Origin: Pseudoclavibacter sp. AY1F1
GTDB lineage: Bacteria > Actinomycetota > Actinomycetes > Actinomycetales > Microbacteriaceae
Assembly: GCF_002931075.1 (NCBI RefSeq)
Contig: NZ_PSTQ01000001.1
Span: 62,001 to 126,000 of the forward strand
Length of the DNA: 64,000 bases
Direction: 5' to 3'
Every line of letters starts with the position of its first letter. The first letter of the stretch is position 1. The notes below the pieces were generated by a model that was not told where the DNA came from, did not search any database, and was given only the letters and a program-made list of their open reading frames with translations. Position numbers and translations under genes: made by a program. Shown here in pieces: positions 28,257-36,939 of the stretch.

Positions 28257-29488
28257 TGTCGAACGAGGCCGTGCTTCCTGCCCCGCTCGGGGTCGCCCTT
28301 GACGCTGCTGAGCTCGAGCCCTCGCGAAGGCTCGCATGGGCGGCGCTTCTGGACGTGACGCCGGCCTCGGAGCTCGGCGAGCTCATCGCGGTCGTCCCGG
28401 AAGAGGACGATGGCGTGTACACGCTCCAGTACACGACGCGCCTGCCCGGGTATCCGGACTGGCGCTGGAATGTTTCGCTGGTGCGCCTGGTCGACCAGTC
28501 GGAGCCGACGGTCCTCGAGGCCGAGCTGCTCCCAGGCGACGGGGCCCTGCTCGCGCCTTCCTGGGTGCCGTGGTCCGATCGACTCGCTGACTACGAAGCG
28601 GCGCAGCTGCTCGAGGCCGGCGAGGCTGCCGAGGGTGGCGACGAAACCGCAGAGGCGGCCGGCGAGGAGGCCGCGCCCAAGTCGAGCAAGCGCATTCGCC
28701 GCACCCGCACGCGCCGCCGTATCGGCGCCGACGGGGCGGCCGAGATCGAGCCCGGAGCGTCGAACACAGGTGCGGGCGAGCCGGATGAAGGCGAGTCAGC
28801 GGGAGCGCCTGCCGCCGATCACGACGCGCCAGCCGAGGCCGAGGTCGAGAAGCCCAAGAAGAAGAAGCGCAAGAAGGAGAAGTCTGCCAAGAAGGCGAAG
28901 TCCGAGGCTGGGCTCGACGTGAAGTCCGAGGGCTCTGACGGTTCCGAGGGCGCTGAGGCTGCGGGCGAGTCGTCGGTCTCCTCGACCGAGGAAGCCGCGC
29001 CGGCGGCCGAGAAGCCGAAGAAATCACGACGCAAACGCGTCGAGCAGGCGACTCCTGACGCCGTCGAAGCAGAGCGGGCCGAGGCCGCGCCGGTCGACGC
29101 GCCCGTCGGCGCGCCCGACGATGGTGCGCCGAGCAAGCCCGAGCGCCGGAAGCGGAAGAAGGCGGTCAAAGCCGTCGAAGCTGTCGAAGCGGTGCCTTCC
29201 GATGAGACGGCTTCGAAGGACGAGCCCAGCGAACCTGTCGAGCGGAAGCACGTCGCTGACGACTCGGAGCCTGCGCAGCCCGCCAAGGCGAAGGCTCGCG
29301 GCAAGCGGCGTCGGGTCGTCGTCGTGCCTCGCAGTGAGGACGAGCTGCCGGCGCAGGCGCCGGTGGAATTCGGTGAGGCCGCCGATATTCGCGAGTTCGC
29401 TGACGACATGGACGACGTCTTCGATGGCGTCGATTTCGAGCCTGACGCCGCCGACGACGCGCCGAAGAGCGCTGACGCGAAGGAGTAA
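28256..29488 (+). CDS. DUF3027 domain protein with long charged tail
   Basis: 410 residues. The first ~115 residues form the DUF3027 domain (VYTLQYTTRLPGYPDWRWNV, SWVPWSDRLADYEAAQLL). The rest is low complexity: blocks of Lys/Arg (KKKKRKKEKSAKKAK), Ala, Glu and Pro, ending in an acidic segment. The family is actinobacterial and uncharacterised; a nucleic-acid-binding role is only a guess from the basic blocks and the coupled cold-shock gene. ATG overlaps the upstream stop by one base. Confidence 0.88.
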   Translation: MSNEAVLPAPLGVALDAAELEPSRRLAWAALLDVTPASELGELIAVVPEEDDGVYTLQYTTRLPGYPDWRWNVSLVRLVDQSEPTVLEAELLPGDGALLAPSWVPWSDRLADYEAAQLLEAGEAAEGGDETAEAAGEEAAPKSSKRIRRTRTRRRIGADGAAEIEPGASNTGAGEPDEGESAGAPAADHDAPAEAEVEKPKKKKRKKEKSAKKAKSEAGLDVKSEGSDGSEGAEAAGESSVSSTEEAAPAAEKPKKSRRKRVEQATPDAVEAERAEAAPVDAPVGAPDDGAPSKPERRKRKKAVKAVEAVEAVPSDETASKDEPSEPVERKHVADDSEPAQPAKAKARGKRRRVVVVPRSEDELPAQAPVEFGEAADIREFADDMDDVFDGVDFEPDAADDAPKSADAKE

Positions 29489-29511
29489 TCCAGGGGCGCG
29501 CGGCGCGCCTG

Positions 29512-29550
29512 GAGAACACACGCTGAGAGAACACACGCTGAGAGAACACA
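29512..29550. repeat. 15-bp direct repeat
   Basis: GAGAACACACGCTGA at 29512-29526 and 29527-29541, plus a partial third copy, directly before the terminator of the DUF3027 gene. Confidence 0.8.
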
Positions 29551-29589
29551 AGACGGGCGTCACCGGCAGCTGCTGGTGACGCCCGTCTT
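29550..29589. terminator. Terminator between DUF3027 gene and serC
   Basis: Perfect 15-bp arms (AAGACGGGCGTCACC and complement) around a 10-nt loop. It sits between convergent genes. Confidence 0.88.
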
Positions 29590-29623
29590 ATGTTCCGCGG
29601 CCCGCTCCGTGCGCGGGGTGAGG

Positions 29624-30748
<1,125 letters not shown>

Positions 30749-30815
30749 CTATGCGCGCAAGCGGCCTCGCTCGCCGCTAGGCTTGGCGAACCAATGCAAC
30801 GGGAGGTGGCGGGGC

Positions 30816-31571
30816 GTGACCAATCTGGTGGACACCACGGAGATGTATCTCCGCACCATTCTCGACCTCGAGGAAGAGGGCATCACCCCGCTTCGGGCTC
30901 GTATCTCCGAGCGGCTCGGCCACTCGGGTCCGACGGTGTCGCAGACGATCGCACGCATGGAGCGCGACGGCCTCGTGTCCGTCGCCAGCGACCGCAGGCT
31001 TGTGCTGACCACCGACGGTCGGGCCAAGGCAACACGAGTGCTGCGTAAGCACCGCATCGCCGAGGGTCTGCTCGCCAACGTGATCGGGCTTGATCTCGCG
31101 CAGGTGCATGAAGAGGCCTGCCGCTGGGAGCACGTCATGAGCGACGAGGCTGAGCAGCGCATCTTCGAGATGCTCGGGCGTCCGAGCGAATCGCCGTACG
31201 GCACGCCGATTCCCGGGCTCGATGAGTTCGGTGCTGAGCCTGCTGAGGAATTTCTTGCTGGAGTCGTGAGCGTGTCGACGCTGCTCGAGGAGGCCGCGCG
31301 CGGCGCGACATCGACCGAGCCTGTCCGCGCCAAGGTCCGCCGCCTCGGCGAGCCCGTGCAGTCTGACCTGCAGACGCTCACGCTGCTGCGCGAGGCCGGA
31401 GTGCTTCCCGGCACCGAAGTCACGCTGCAGCGGCGGGGTGCCTGGATCGGCCTGCTCCCGGTGTCCGGCGGCATCGGGGTCGAGGTCTCGCTCGAGACCG
31501 CCGAGCACGTCTATGTTGATGCGGTCGTGAGCGTGGATGCGGTCCTGAGCCCCGAAGGTGCGCTAGGCTGA
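30816..31571 (+). CDS. DtxR-family metal-dependent regulator (IdeR/MntR-like)
   Basis: About 251 residues from GTG 30816, which follows GGGAGGTGG. N-terminal winged helix with the recognition segment HSGPTVSQTIARMERDGLV, a dimerisation/metal domain (ACRWEHVMSDEAEQRI with the Glu and His ligands of the family) and a C-terminal SH3/FeoA-like domain (GTEVTLQRRGAW). It represses genes when Fe(II) or Mn(II) is bound. It has the length of full three-domain members. Targets are not visible in the window. Confidence 0.9.
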   Translation: MTNLVDTTEMYLRTILDLEEEGITPLRARISERLGHSGPTVSQTIARMERDGLVSVASDRRLVLTTDGRAKATRVLRKHRIAEGLLANVIGLDLAQVHEEACRWEHVMSDEAEQRIFEMLGRPSESPYGTPIPGLDEFGAEPAEEFLAGVVSVSTLLEEAARGATSTEPVRAKVRRLGEPVQSDLQTLTLLREAGVLPGTEVTLQRRGAWIGLLPVSGGIGVEVSLETAEHVYVDAVVSVDAVLSPEGALG

Positions 31572-31685
31572 GTTTTGGTCACGGCCAGCTGAAGATCTCC
31601 TCCGCATTCTGCGGACCTCCCAGCGCCTGACTTCCGCTCTATTCCGGGGTTCGTTACCTCGGCGTTAGGGTTCTGACACCGAAGC

Positions 31686-31714
31686 GTGACAATTCACAGC
31701 TTTTCCACTAGTGT
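31686..31714 (+). promoter_or_regulatory. Promoter of NlpC/P60 gene 1
   Basis: -35 GTGACA (31686-31691), 17-nt spacer, -10 TAGTGT (31709-31714). The same CGTGACAATT at the -35 occurs before the two following paralogues. Confidence 0.75.
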
Positions 31715-31720
31715 TGTGCG

Positions 31721-31847
31721 AGTCATGAGCTAGGCAATCTGCCTAGCTGGCAGGCCGAGGCGCCGTATCCCGCTCCTCGACCTAGCTTCCCCTGGTAACA
31801 GGCAAGAGCGGGATCGGCTCCTCGGAGTCAGGCGCTGGAGGAACGAC
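31721..31847 (+). promoter_or_regulatory. Structured leader of NlpC/P60 gene 1
   Basis: About 127 nt. Perfect hairpin GCTAGGCA/TGCCTAGC (31729-31747), then a 9-bp long-range helix ATCCCGCTC (31767-31775) with GAGCGGGAT (31806-31814) enclosing a small CCTG/CAGG hairpin. It ends at a CTGGAGGA Shine-Dalgarno before a TTG start. It does not clearly match the ydaO (c-di-AMP) riboswitch consensus. Confidence 0.5.
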
Positions 31848-32957
31848 TTGGAAAACTTTACGAACGCCACGGCACCGCTGACGCGACGCCAGGCTCGTGA
31901 GATCGAGCGCCGCACGGGCCAGCGCCCAGTGGCGACTGTCGGTGTCGCGGGTGTGTCCGCGCCGGTGATCGAGGCGTCGGTCGCAGAGATCAACTCGGCG
32001 CCATCGGCGCTGGTTGCTTCTGCGCCTTTCGTGCACGACACGGCACACATCGAGCGCAACGAACTCGGCGCGCTTGTCTCCGTGCTCCCCACGACCACGG
32101 CGCTGCCGCAGGTCGCTGGCGATGAGGCCGAGGTGAAGCTCGCTGAGGTCATCGAGATCCCCGAGGCCTTTGCGGGCCGTTCGGTCAGCATCCGCGCAGC
32201 GAAGCCCGCAGCACTCGTCACGCGTCAGCGTCGCCGCACGGCAGGCAGCTTCGCGGCTGCTGCAACGGTTGCAGCTATCGCAACGGCAGGCGTCGTCGTT
32301 CCCGCGGCGGTCGCCGATGGCAACGACGCCAGCCAGGCTCAGGCCAACCTCCTTGCTGCGACCACGGTCGAGACCGATGCTCCTGCCGCTGAGCCAAGCG
32401 CAACGGCCGAAGCCACCGAAGATGCGGCAACTGAGCAGGTCTCCGTCGACCTCGTCGCCGCTCCCGAGGTTGCGGTCGACCGCACCGAGTCCAGTGTCGT
32501 GACGCTCTCGAGCGACCAGGTCGCTGAAGTCGTCGCAACGCCCGAGCCCACCGCAGACACGCGTGCCTCGACCGGTGGGACGACGTCCACCGGCGGAAGC
32601 ACGTCCGGTCAGGCGAACTCAGCTTCAACTGGTGGCGCCGGCATCGACGTCGACTCGTCCAGCGTGGTCAACGCTGCTATGAGCTACGTCGGCACCAGCC
32701 TCGGTGCATGCGACCTGCTCACCAAGGCTGCGTACGCCGCAATGGGCATCACGCTCCCGCGTGGCGTCTCCGCGCAGGCTGCTATGGGCACTCCGACCTC
32801 CAACCCGCAGCCCGGCGACCTCGTCGTCTGGCCCGGCGAGCACATCGGCATCTACGCCGGTGGTGGCATGGTCATCGACGACCCGGGTTACGGTGGACGT
32901 TCGGTCGAGTACCGTTCGATCTCGTGGGGAAGTCCCTACTACGTGACGCTCCGCTAA
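31848..32957 (+). CDS. NlpC/P60-like cell-wall hydrolase, paralogue 1
   Basis: 369 residues from TTG 31848 with a good Shine-Dalgarno sequence. Cytosolic N-terminus of ~130 residues beginning with the motif LTRRQAREIERRTGQRP, a membrane helix (about 131-155), an exported Thr/Ala/Pro linker (about 160-265) and a C-terminal NlpC/P60-type domain. Candidate catalytic Cys288 and His332 (in GEHIGIYAG) are present, but the family DCSG is changed to ACDL and the preceding YxxGG is absent. Probable peptidoglycan peptidase or a divergent relative. First of three tandem paralogues. Confidence 0.85.
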   Translation: MENFTNATAPLTRRQAREIERRTGQRPVATVGVAGVSAPVIEASVAEINSAPSALVASAPFVHDTAHIERNELGALVSVLPTTTALPQVAGDEAEVKLAEVIEIPEAFAGRSVSIRAAKPAALVTRQRRRTAGSFAAAATVAAIATAGVVVPAAVADGNDASQAQANLLAATTVETDAPAAEPSATAEATEDAATEQVSVDLVAAPEVAVDRTESSVVTLSSDQVAEVVATPEPTADTRASTGGTTSTGGSTSGQANSASTGGAGIDVDSSSVVNAAMSYVGTSLGACDLLTKAAYAAMGITLPRGVSAQAAMGTPTSNPQPGDLVVWPGEHIGIYAGGGMVIDDPGYGGRSVEYRSISWGSPYYVTLR

Positions 32958-32977
32958 GGAGCGAATCACCTCGACGC

Positions 32978-33005
32978 AACGCGTCCAGCTTCGGCTGGAC
33001 GCGTT
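32978..33005 (+). terminator. Terminator after NlpC gene 1
   Basis: AACGCGTCCAGC / GCTGGACGCGTT with a TTCG tetraloop, followed by T residues. Confidence 0.88.
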
Positions 33006-33043
33006 TCGTCGTTACCGGCGCGTGATCTTGCATGCACTGATTT

Positions 33044-33083
33044 GTGACCGCACCGTGACAATTCTGTGACCTTTGTGTAGGCT
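33044..33083 (+). promoter_or_regulatory. Promoter of NlpC gene 2 with phased GTGAC repeats
   Basis: -35 GTGACA (33055-33060), 17 nt, -10 TAGGCT (33078-33083). GTGAC occurs at 33044, 33055 and 33066, exactly 11 bp apart, the spacing used by OmpR-family regulators. Confidence 0.75.
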
Positions 33084-33139
33084 CGGACGCGTCGAGGATG
33101 CCGGTTCCAACGGTGTTCGGAAACACCGGAGGAGAAGTC

Positions 33140-34345
33140 TTGAGCACATCGAGCATGCCGCGCACGGACAGCACCACGATGCTGACCCGCCGCGAAGCCC
33201 GCGCGATCGAGCGGCAGACCGGAGTCCGTCCCGCCGCATCATCCGCCACACCACCCGCCGCACCAGTAGCGATTGCAGGGGTATCCGCCCCAGTTATCGA
33301 GGCGTCGGTCGCCGAGATCGTGTCGGCGGCCCCCGCCCGCTCGAACTCCTCAGTGTCCGCGCCCTCGGTCCACGACACGGCACGCATCGAACGGAACGGA
33401 GACGGGTCCCTCGTCTCGGTCCTCCCGTTCGCGCCAACCGTCGATCGGGAGTCGGCCGCACCCGACGAAGCGCCTGACGCCACGCCATCGGCGGAGGTCA
33501 TCGACATCTCCGAGGCGTTCACCGGGCGCTCCGTGAGTATCCGGGCCGCGAAGCCTGCGGCACTTGTCGCGCGTGGTCGTCGCCGCACAGCGGCGAGCTT
33601 TGCCGCCGCCGCAACCGTGGCTGCCGCCGCGACCGCTGGCATCGTCGTTCCCGCTGCTGTCGCGGATGGGCAGAGCGAAGTGCAGTCGCAGGCCAACCTC
33701 GTCGCCGCCACGTCGCCTGAAGCCAGCGCGACGACCACGGCCGCAGACCCAGTTCCCGCGGCCGAAGAGGCATCTGGCGAAGAGGTTGCGCTTGTCGCCG
33801 CTCCCGAGGTTGCGGTCGACCGCACCGACTCCACGGTCGTCTCCATCTCGAGCGATGACTTGGCCGCAGTGGCCGAGACTCCGACCCCCACACCAACGCC
33901 AGAAGAGACGGAAGAGCCCGTTGCAGAGTCCTCGACCTCGTCGAGTACCTCCTCTGGCGGCGACACGAGCGGTCAGACTTCGTCGTCCTCTTCTTCCTCC
34001 TCGTCCTCGGGTGCATCCGCTGGCGGGTCCGGAAACGTCGACACCTCGAGCCTCATCGCCGCTGCCCACAGCTACGTCGGCTCGTACTTCCCGGCTTGCA
34101 CCGACCTCACGAAGGCGGTCTACGCGACGCAGGGCATCTCGCTCTCGGGCTCTGTGAGCAATCAAATCGCCGGGGCACGCCAGACCTCCAACCCGCAGCC
34201 AGGCGACCTCGTCGTACAGCCAGGGGCCCACATCGGCATCTATGCCGGCAATGGGATGGTCATCGATTCTCCCGGGTACGGCGGCAAGGTCGTCCAGTAC
34301 CGGTCGATCTGGTGGGGCAACCCGGTGTACTACACCTTCAACTAG
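33140..34345 (+). CDS. NlpC/P60-like cell-wall hydrolase, paralogue 2
   Basis: 401 residues from TTG 33140, six bases after GGAGGAG. The same layout as paralogue 1: N-terminal LTRREARAIERQTGVRP, cytosolic region with shared blocks (APVIEASVAEI, GRSVSIRAAKPAALV), membrane helix, acidic and Ser-rich exported linker (long Ser runs), and a C-terminal NlpC/P60-like domain with Cys320 (ACTDLTK in place of DCSG) and His364 (GAHIGIYAG). Closest to paralogue 1, suggesting a recent duplication. Separate promoter and terminator flank it. Confidence 0.85.
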   Translation: MSTSSMPRTDSTTMLTRREARAIERQTGVRPAASSATPPAAPVAIAGVSAPVIEASVAEIVSAAPARSNSSVSAPSVHDTARIERNGDGSLVSVLPFAPTVDRESAAPDEAPDATPSAEVIDISEAFTGRSVSIRAAKPAALVARGRRRTAASFAAAATVAAAATAGIVVPAAVADGQSEVQSQANLVAATSPEASATTTAADPVPAAEEASGEEVALVAAPEVAVDRTDSTVVSISSDDLAAVAETPTPTPTPEETEEPVAESSTSSSTSSGGDTSGQTSSSSSSSSSSGASAGGSGNVDTSSLIAAAHSYVGSYFPACTDLTKAVYATQGISLSGSVSNQIAGARQTSNPQPGDLVVQPGAHIGIYAGNGMVIDSPGYGGKVVQYRSIWWGNPVYYTFN

Positions 34346-34370
34346 TCCCGGGTCGCTTCGGCGGCTCCCA

Positions 34371-34414
34371 CAAGCGACGCCTCGCGCAGCAGCTGCTGCG
34401 CGAGGCGTCGCTTT
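34371..34414 (+). terminator. Terminator after NlpC gene 2
   Basis: Very long, almost loop-free inverted repeat: arms 34371-34392 and 34393-34414 with about 21 matching bases and T residues at the end. Confidence 0.85.
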
Positions 34415-34428
34415 GTCGTGATGAAACT

Positions 34429-34489
34429 GTGACTCTTTGACATGCTTCTGTGACCTCAGCGTGACAATTTCGTTATAAACAGTTAGGCT
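34429..34489 (+). promoter_or_regulatory. Promoter of NlpC gene 3 with GTGAC repeats
   Basis: -35 GTGACA (34461-34466), 17 nt, -10 TAGGCT (34484-34489). GTGAC also at 34429 and 34450; the last two copies are 11 bp apart and the first is 21 bp before. Confidence 0.75.
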
Positions 34490-34540
34490 TCAGAAAGTCC
34501 AGGGCACCGTTTGGTGCTCAGCTCCACCCGAAGGAACTCC

Positions 34541-35584
34541 ATGAGCACCACGCTGACTCGTCGCGAGGCCCGCGCCATCGAACGCCAGACCGGTGTGCGC
34601 CCCGTCGCAGATGCCACGCAGGCACTGAGCGCCCTGACGTTCGCCTCCGTCGCCAAGCCCCAGGCCGCGGCCGGCGCCAAGGTCGAAGAGACCGGGCGCA
34701 TCGAGCGCAACGCGATCACCTCGCTTCTCTCCGTCATCCCGGCAGGTCAGGTCCCCACGGTCCAGGCTTCAGCGGGTCAGGAGGAATCGGATGCACCCCG
34801 CGTCCCCACTGCCTTCACCGGCGAGCGCGCCATGACGGTTCGGGCACCCCGCCCGAAGCAGCTCGTCGCCCGCCGACGCGTTGCCGGCGGCCTCGCGGTC
34901 GCCGCTTCGCTTGCCGCGGTCACGACCGTCGGCGCGATTGTGCCCAGCACCATGGCTGCCCCCGCCAACGAAGCGAGCCTCTCGAGCGCCGTCACGGCGC
35001 AAGACGGCGCATCCGATGACACCAACGCGGACGCGCAGAGCGACCAGGTGAGCGTCGAGGCGGCTATCGCCGATGCCGTCGCGGACGCGACGCCCTCCGT
35101 GCCGGCACCGGAGACGGTCACCGACCGTACCGAGACCTCGGTCGTGAGCATGAGCGCAGACCAGGTTGCAGCCGTCGCGACGCCAGAGCCCACGGCGGAT
35201 GCGCGCACAGCCGAGACAACTGCCTCAGCTGACACGGCTGGACAGAGCGCCGTCGGTGCAAGCGTCGTCGAGACTGCTTCGCAGTTCATCGGCGTCTCCC
35301 CGTACGTGTTCGGCGGCGCAACGCCAGACGGTTTCGACTGCTCCGGGCTCGTGAAGTACGTCTTCGGCCTCCACGGCGTCGACGTCGCGCACGGCGTCAG
35401 CGCTCAAGCCGCTGCCGGCACTCGGGTGTCGGACCCGCAGCCGGGCGATCTTGTCATCTTCCCGAACTTCCACGTGGGCATCTATGCGGGTAACGGTCAG
35501 ATGATCGACGCACCCACCGAGGGTCGATTGGTCGAGCTCGGCGGCCTCGACGCCGGCGGCAGCTACTACTTCGTGCGCCTCTGA
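34541..35584 (+). CDS. NlpC/P60 cell-wall hydrolase, paralogue 3 (canonical)
   Basis: 347 residues from ATG 34541 after GAAGGA. N-terminal TLTRREARAIERQTGVRP, membrane helix (about 105-128), exported linker, and a canonical NlpC/P60 domain: YVFGGATPDGFDCSGLVKYV with catalytic Cys267, His311 in NFHVGIYAGNG, and a polar third position. Predicted D-glutamyl-diaminopimelate (or related) endopeptidase of peptidoglycan remodelling. Paralogous to the two upstream genes, with which it shares promoter design. Confidence 0.9.
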   Translation: MSTTLTRREARAIERQTGVRPVADATQALSALTFASVAKPQAAAGAKVEETGRIERNAITSLLSVIPAGQVPTVQASAGQEESDAPRVPTAFTGERAMTVRAPRPKQLVARRRVAGGLAVAASLAAVTTVGAIVPSTMAAPANEASLSSAVTAQDGASDDTNADAQSDQVSVEAAIADAVADATPSVPAPETVTDRTETSVVSMSADQVAAVATPEPTADARTAETTASADTAGQSAVGASVVETASQFIGVSPYVFGGATPDGFDCSGLVKYVFGLHGVDVAHGVSAQAAAGTRVSDPQPGDLVIFPNFHVGIYAGNGQMIDAPTEGRLVELGGLDAGGSYYFVRL

Positions 35585-35591
35585 GCCTTTT

Positions 35592-35672
35592 CTCCCGCCG
35601 AATGCGGGAGGGGCAGCTTCCTGTCTCACGCCCATCGGGCGCGTGAACAAGTGAAGACGCCCCTCCCGCATT
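35592..35672 (+). promoter_or_regulatory. Mutually exclusive hairpins after NlpC gene 3
   Basis: Segment B (GCGGGAG, 35604-35610) can pair with A (CTCCCGC, 35592-35598) immediately upstream, or, extended to 14 bp (35601-35614), with C (35659-35672). A:B would be a terminator right after the stop codon; B:C would enclose a further hairpin. Confidence 0.55.
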
Positions 35673-35698
35673 TCGCGTCCGTGGTCTACGCTGAGGCC

Positions 35699-35895
35699 AG
35701 ATCGACGACACTCGGGAGCGTCAATGAGGGCACGCAGCAGCATCCACGCCAAGGATGCGCGCGCGTGCTCAGCCCTCGACGTCTACCAGAGCGGCGAAGC
35801 CTGTCACACCGCACGAATACAGGCCGACGAGTCTCGTCAGTCCATCTACCTACTCGATTCAAGGGTGCCGCCGATCCGGGCGGTGCCCTTTTTTC
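35699..35895 (+). ncRNA. Candidate structured small RNA upstream of HNH gene
   Basis: A -10-like TACGCT (35687-35692) predicts a start near 35699. Helices: GAGGGC-ACGC ... GCGT-GCCCTC (35726-35777) enclosing GCATCC/GGATGC; GCCTGT/ACAGGC (35799-35823); GACGA/TCGTC (35825-35837). It ends in an intrinsic terminator with six T residues (35861-35895). It could also be a leader that attenuates the HNH gene. A 71-codon frame (35724-35939) crosses the terminator and is not convincing. No known RNA family was recognised. Confidence 0.55.
35861..35895 (+). terminator. Intrinsic terminator before HNH gene
   Basis: AAGGGTGCCGCC, short loop, GGCGGTGCCCTT followed by a T run: the most classical rho-independent terminator in the window, yet placed 26 bp before a gene on the same strand. 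Confidence 0.9.
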
Positions 35896-35920
35896 GTACG
35901 GATGCGAAAGCAGGTCCGCG

Positions 35921-36415
35921 ATGCGAACTCTCGTCCTGAACGCAGGCTACGAACCGCTCGGGGTGGTCTCCGATAGGCGGGCACTTGTGCTTGTCCTGCA
36001 CGGCAAGGCCAGCGTCATCGATGTTGACGAAGAGCACCCCGTGCTCGGCTCGAGCGGCGTGTGGGAGCGGCCTCGCGTCATCCTGCTCACCAGGTACGTG
36101 CGGGTGCCGATGGCGCGCATGCAACCCGTCAGCCGCAAGGGCGTGCTGCGTCGGGATGCAAACCGCTGCGGCTACTGCGACGGGTTCGCGAATACGATCG
36201 ACCACATCCTGCCGCGCTCGAGGGGCGGACGCGACAGCTGGGAGAACCTCGTCGCGTGCTGCCTGAGGTGCAACAACGTGAAGGGCGACAAGACGCCGGG
36301 GGAGATGGGGTGGCACCTGCGCCTCACGCCTCGTCCTCCGCGGTCGACGGGCTGGTCTCCGCGAAGTGTGGAGCGTGAGCTGCCAGAGTGGGCGGCGTAC
36401 CTGCCGGCCGCCTAG
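35921..36415 (+). CDS. HNH endonuclease family protein
   Basis: 164 residues. N-terminal domain MRTLVLNAGYEPLGVVSDRR typical of the short stand-alone HNH family common in actinobacteria and cyanobacteria, then the nuclease site: zinc pair CGYCD, catalytic TIDHILPRSRGG, WENLVACCLRCNNVKGDK with second zinc pair and Asn. Nucleic-acid nuclease of unknown biological role. Its last bases overlap the stop of the convergent SRPBCC gene (shared CTAG). Confidence 0.88.
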   Translation: MRTLVLNAGYEPLGVVSDRRALVLVLHGKASVIDVDEEHPVLGSSGVWERPRVILLTRYVRVPMARMQPVSRKGVLRRDANRCGYCDGFANTIDHILPRSRGGRDSWENLVACCLRCNNVKGDKTPGEMGWHLRLTPRPPRSTGWSPRSVERELPEWAAYLPAA

Positions 36416-36906
36416 CGGGATGTGGCCGAGTTCCCGGGGAGGGCAGTCGTCTCGCGGGTCGCGGCGATTTCTTCCGCGCGTGCCTTGAACGCGGCCGCCC
36501 GTTCGCGCAGCTCACGTTCGAAGACAGGCTTGGTCGCGGCGCCGAGCGTTGAGGAGAAGACGGGGGAAGCGAGCTTGTACGTGAACTTCCACGTCGCCTT
36601 CGTCCCACCATCTACCGCCTCGAAGCGCCATCCCTCGCCGAACGAGGTGAGCCAGCTCGGGCCCTTGACCATCTCGGCGGCGCTCACGAGCGGAGCGTGG
36701 ACAACACGAAGCTCGAGGATCATCCGGCGCCCGCTCGGGGTCTTCGTGAAAAAGTGCGCGCCGGTAGCCGGCGAGCTTGCACCGCGGATGTACTCGCTCC
36801 GGACCACGCCGGGATCCCAGCTGCGTGCCTCGCCGAGGGTGTGCGCAAGCGCGAAGGCGTCGTCAACAGACAGGGGCACGATCACGGACGCTTCGAGCTG
36901 AGGCAT
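36412..36906 (-). CDS. SRPBCC-family (polyketide cyclase-like) protein
   Basis: 164 residues from ATG 36906. A START/SRPBCC helix-grip pattern: beta strand ASVIVPLSVDDAFALAHTL, central strands and a long C-terminal helix (RELRERAAAFKARAEEIAA). No catalytic residues can be named; such proteins bind hydrophobic ligands. TAGACT at 36914-36919 ends 7 nt before the ATG (leaderless). A much longer open frame on this strand through the HerA-like gene is an artefact. Confidence 0.75.
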   Translation of the reverse strand: MPQLEASVIVPLSVDDAFALAHTLGEARSWDPGVVRSEYIRGASSPATGAHFFTKTPSGRRMILELRVVHAPLVSAAEMVKGPSWLTSFGEGWRFEAVDGGTKATWKFTYKLASPVFSSTLGAATKPVFERELRERAAAFKARAEEIAATRETTALPGNSATSR

Positions 36907-36939
36907 GGAACCAAGTCTAGGAGTGACTAGCCTGGTGCC

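Noticed and set aside
31721-31847. c-di-AMP (ydaO) riboswitch upstream of the first NlpC gene
   Set aside because: The context fits (wall hydrolase in actinobacteria) but the conserved blocks of that riboswitch are not recognisable in order; kept only as a structured leader.
35724-35939. 71-codon gene before the HNH nuclease
   Set aside because: It has a plausible Shine-Dalgarno sequence but runs through a strong terminator hairpin and into the HNH start; composition is not protein-like.
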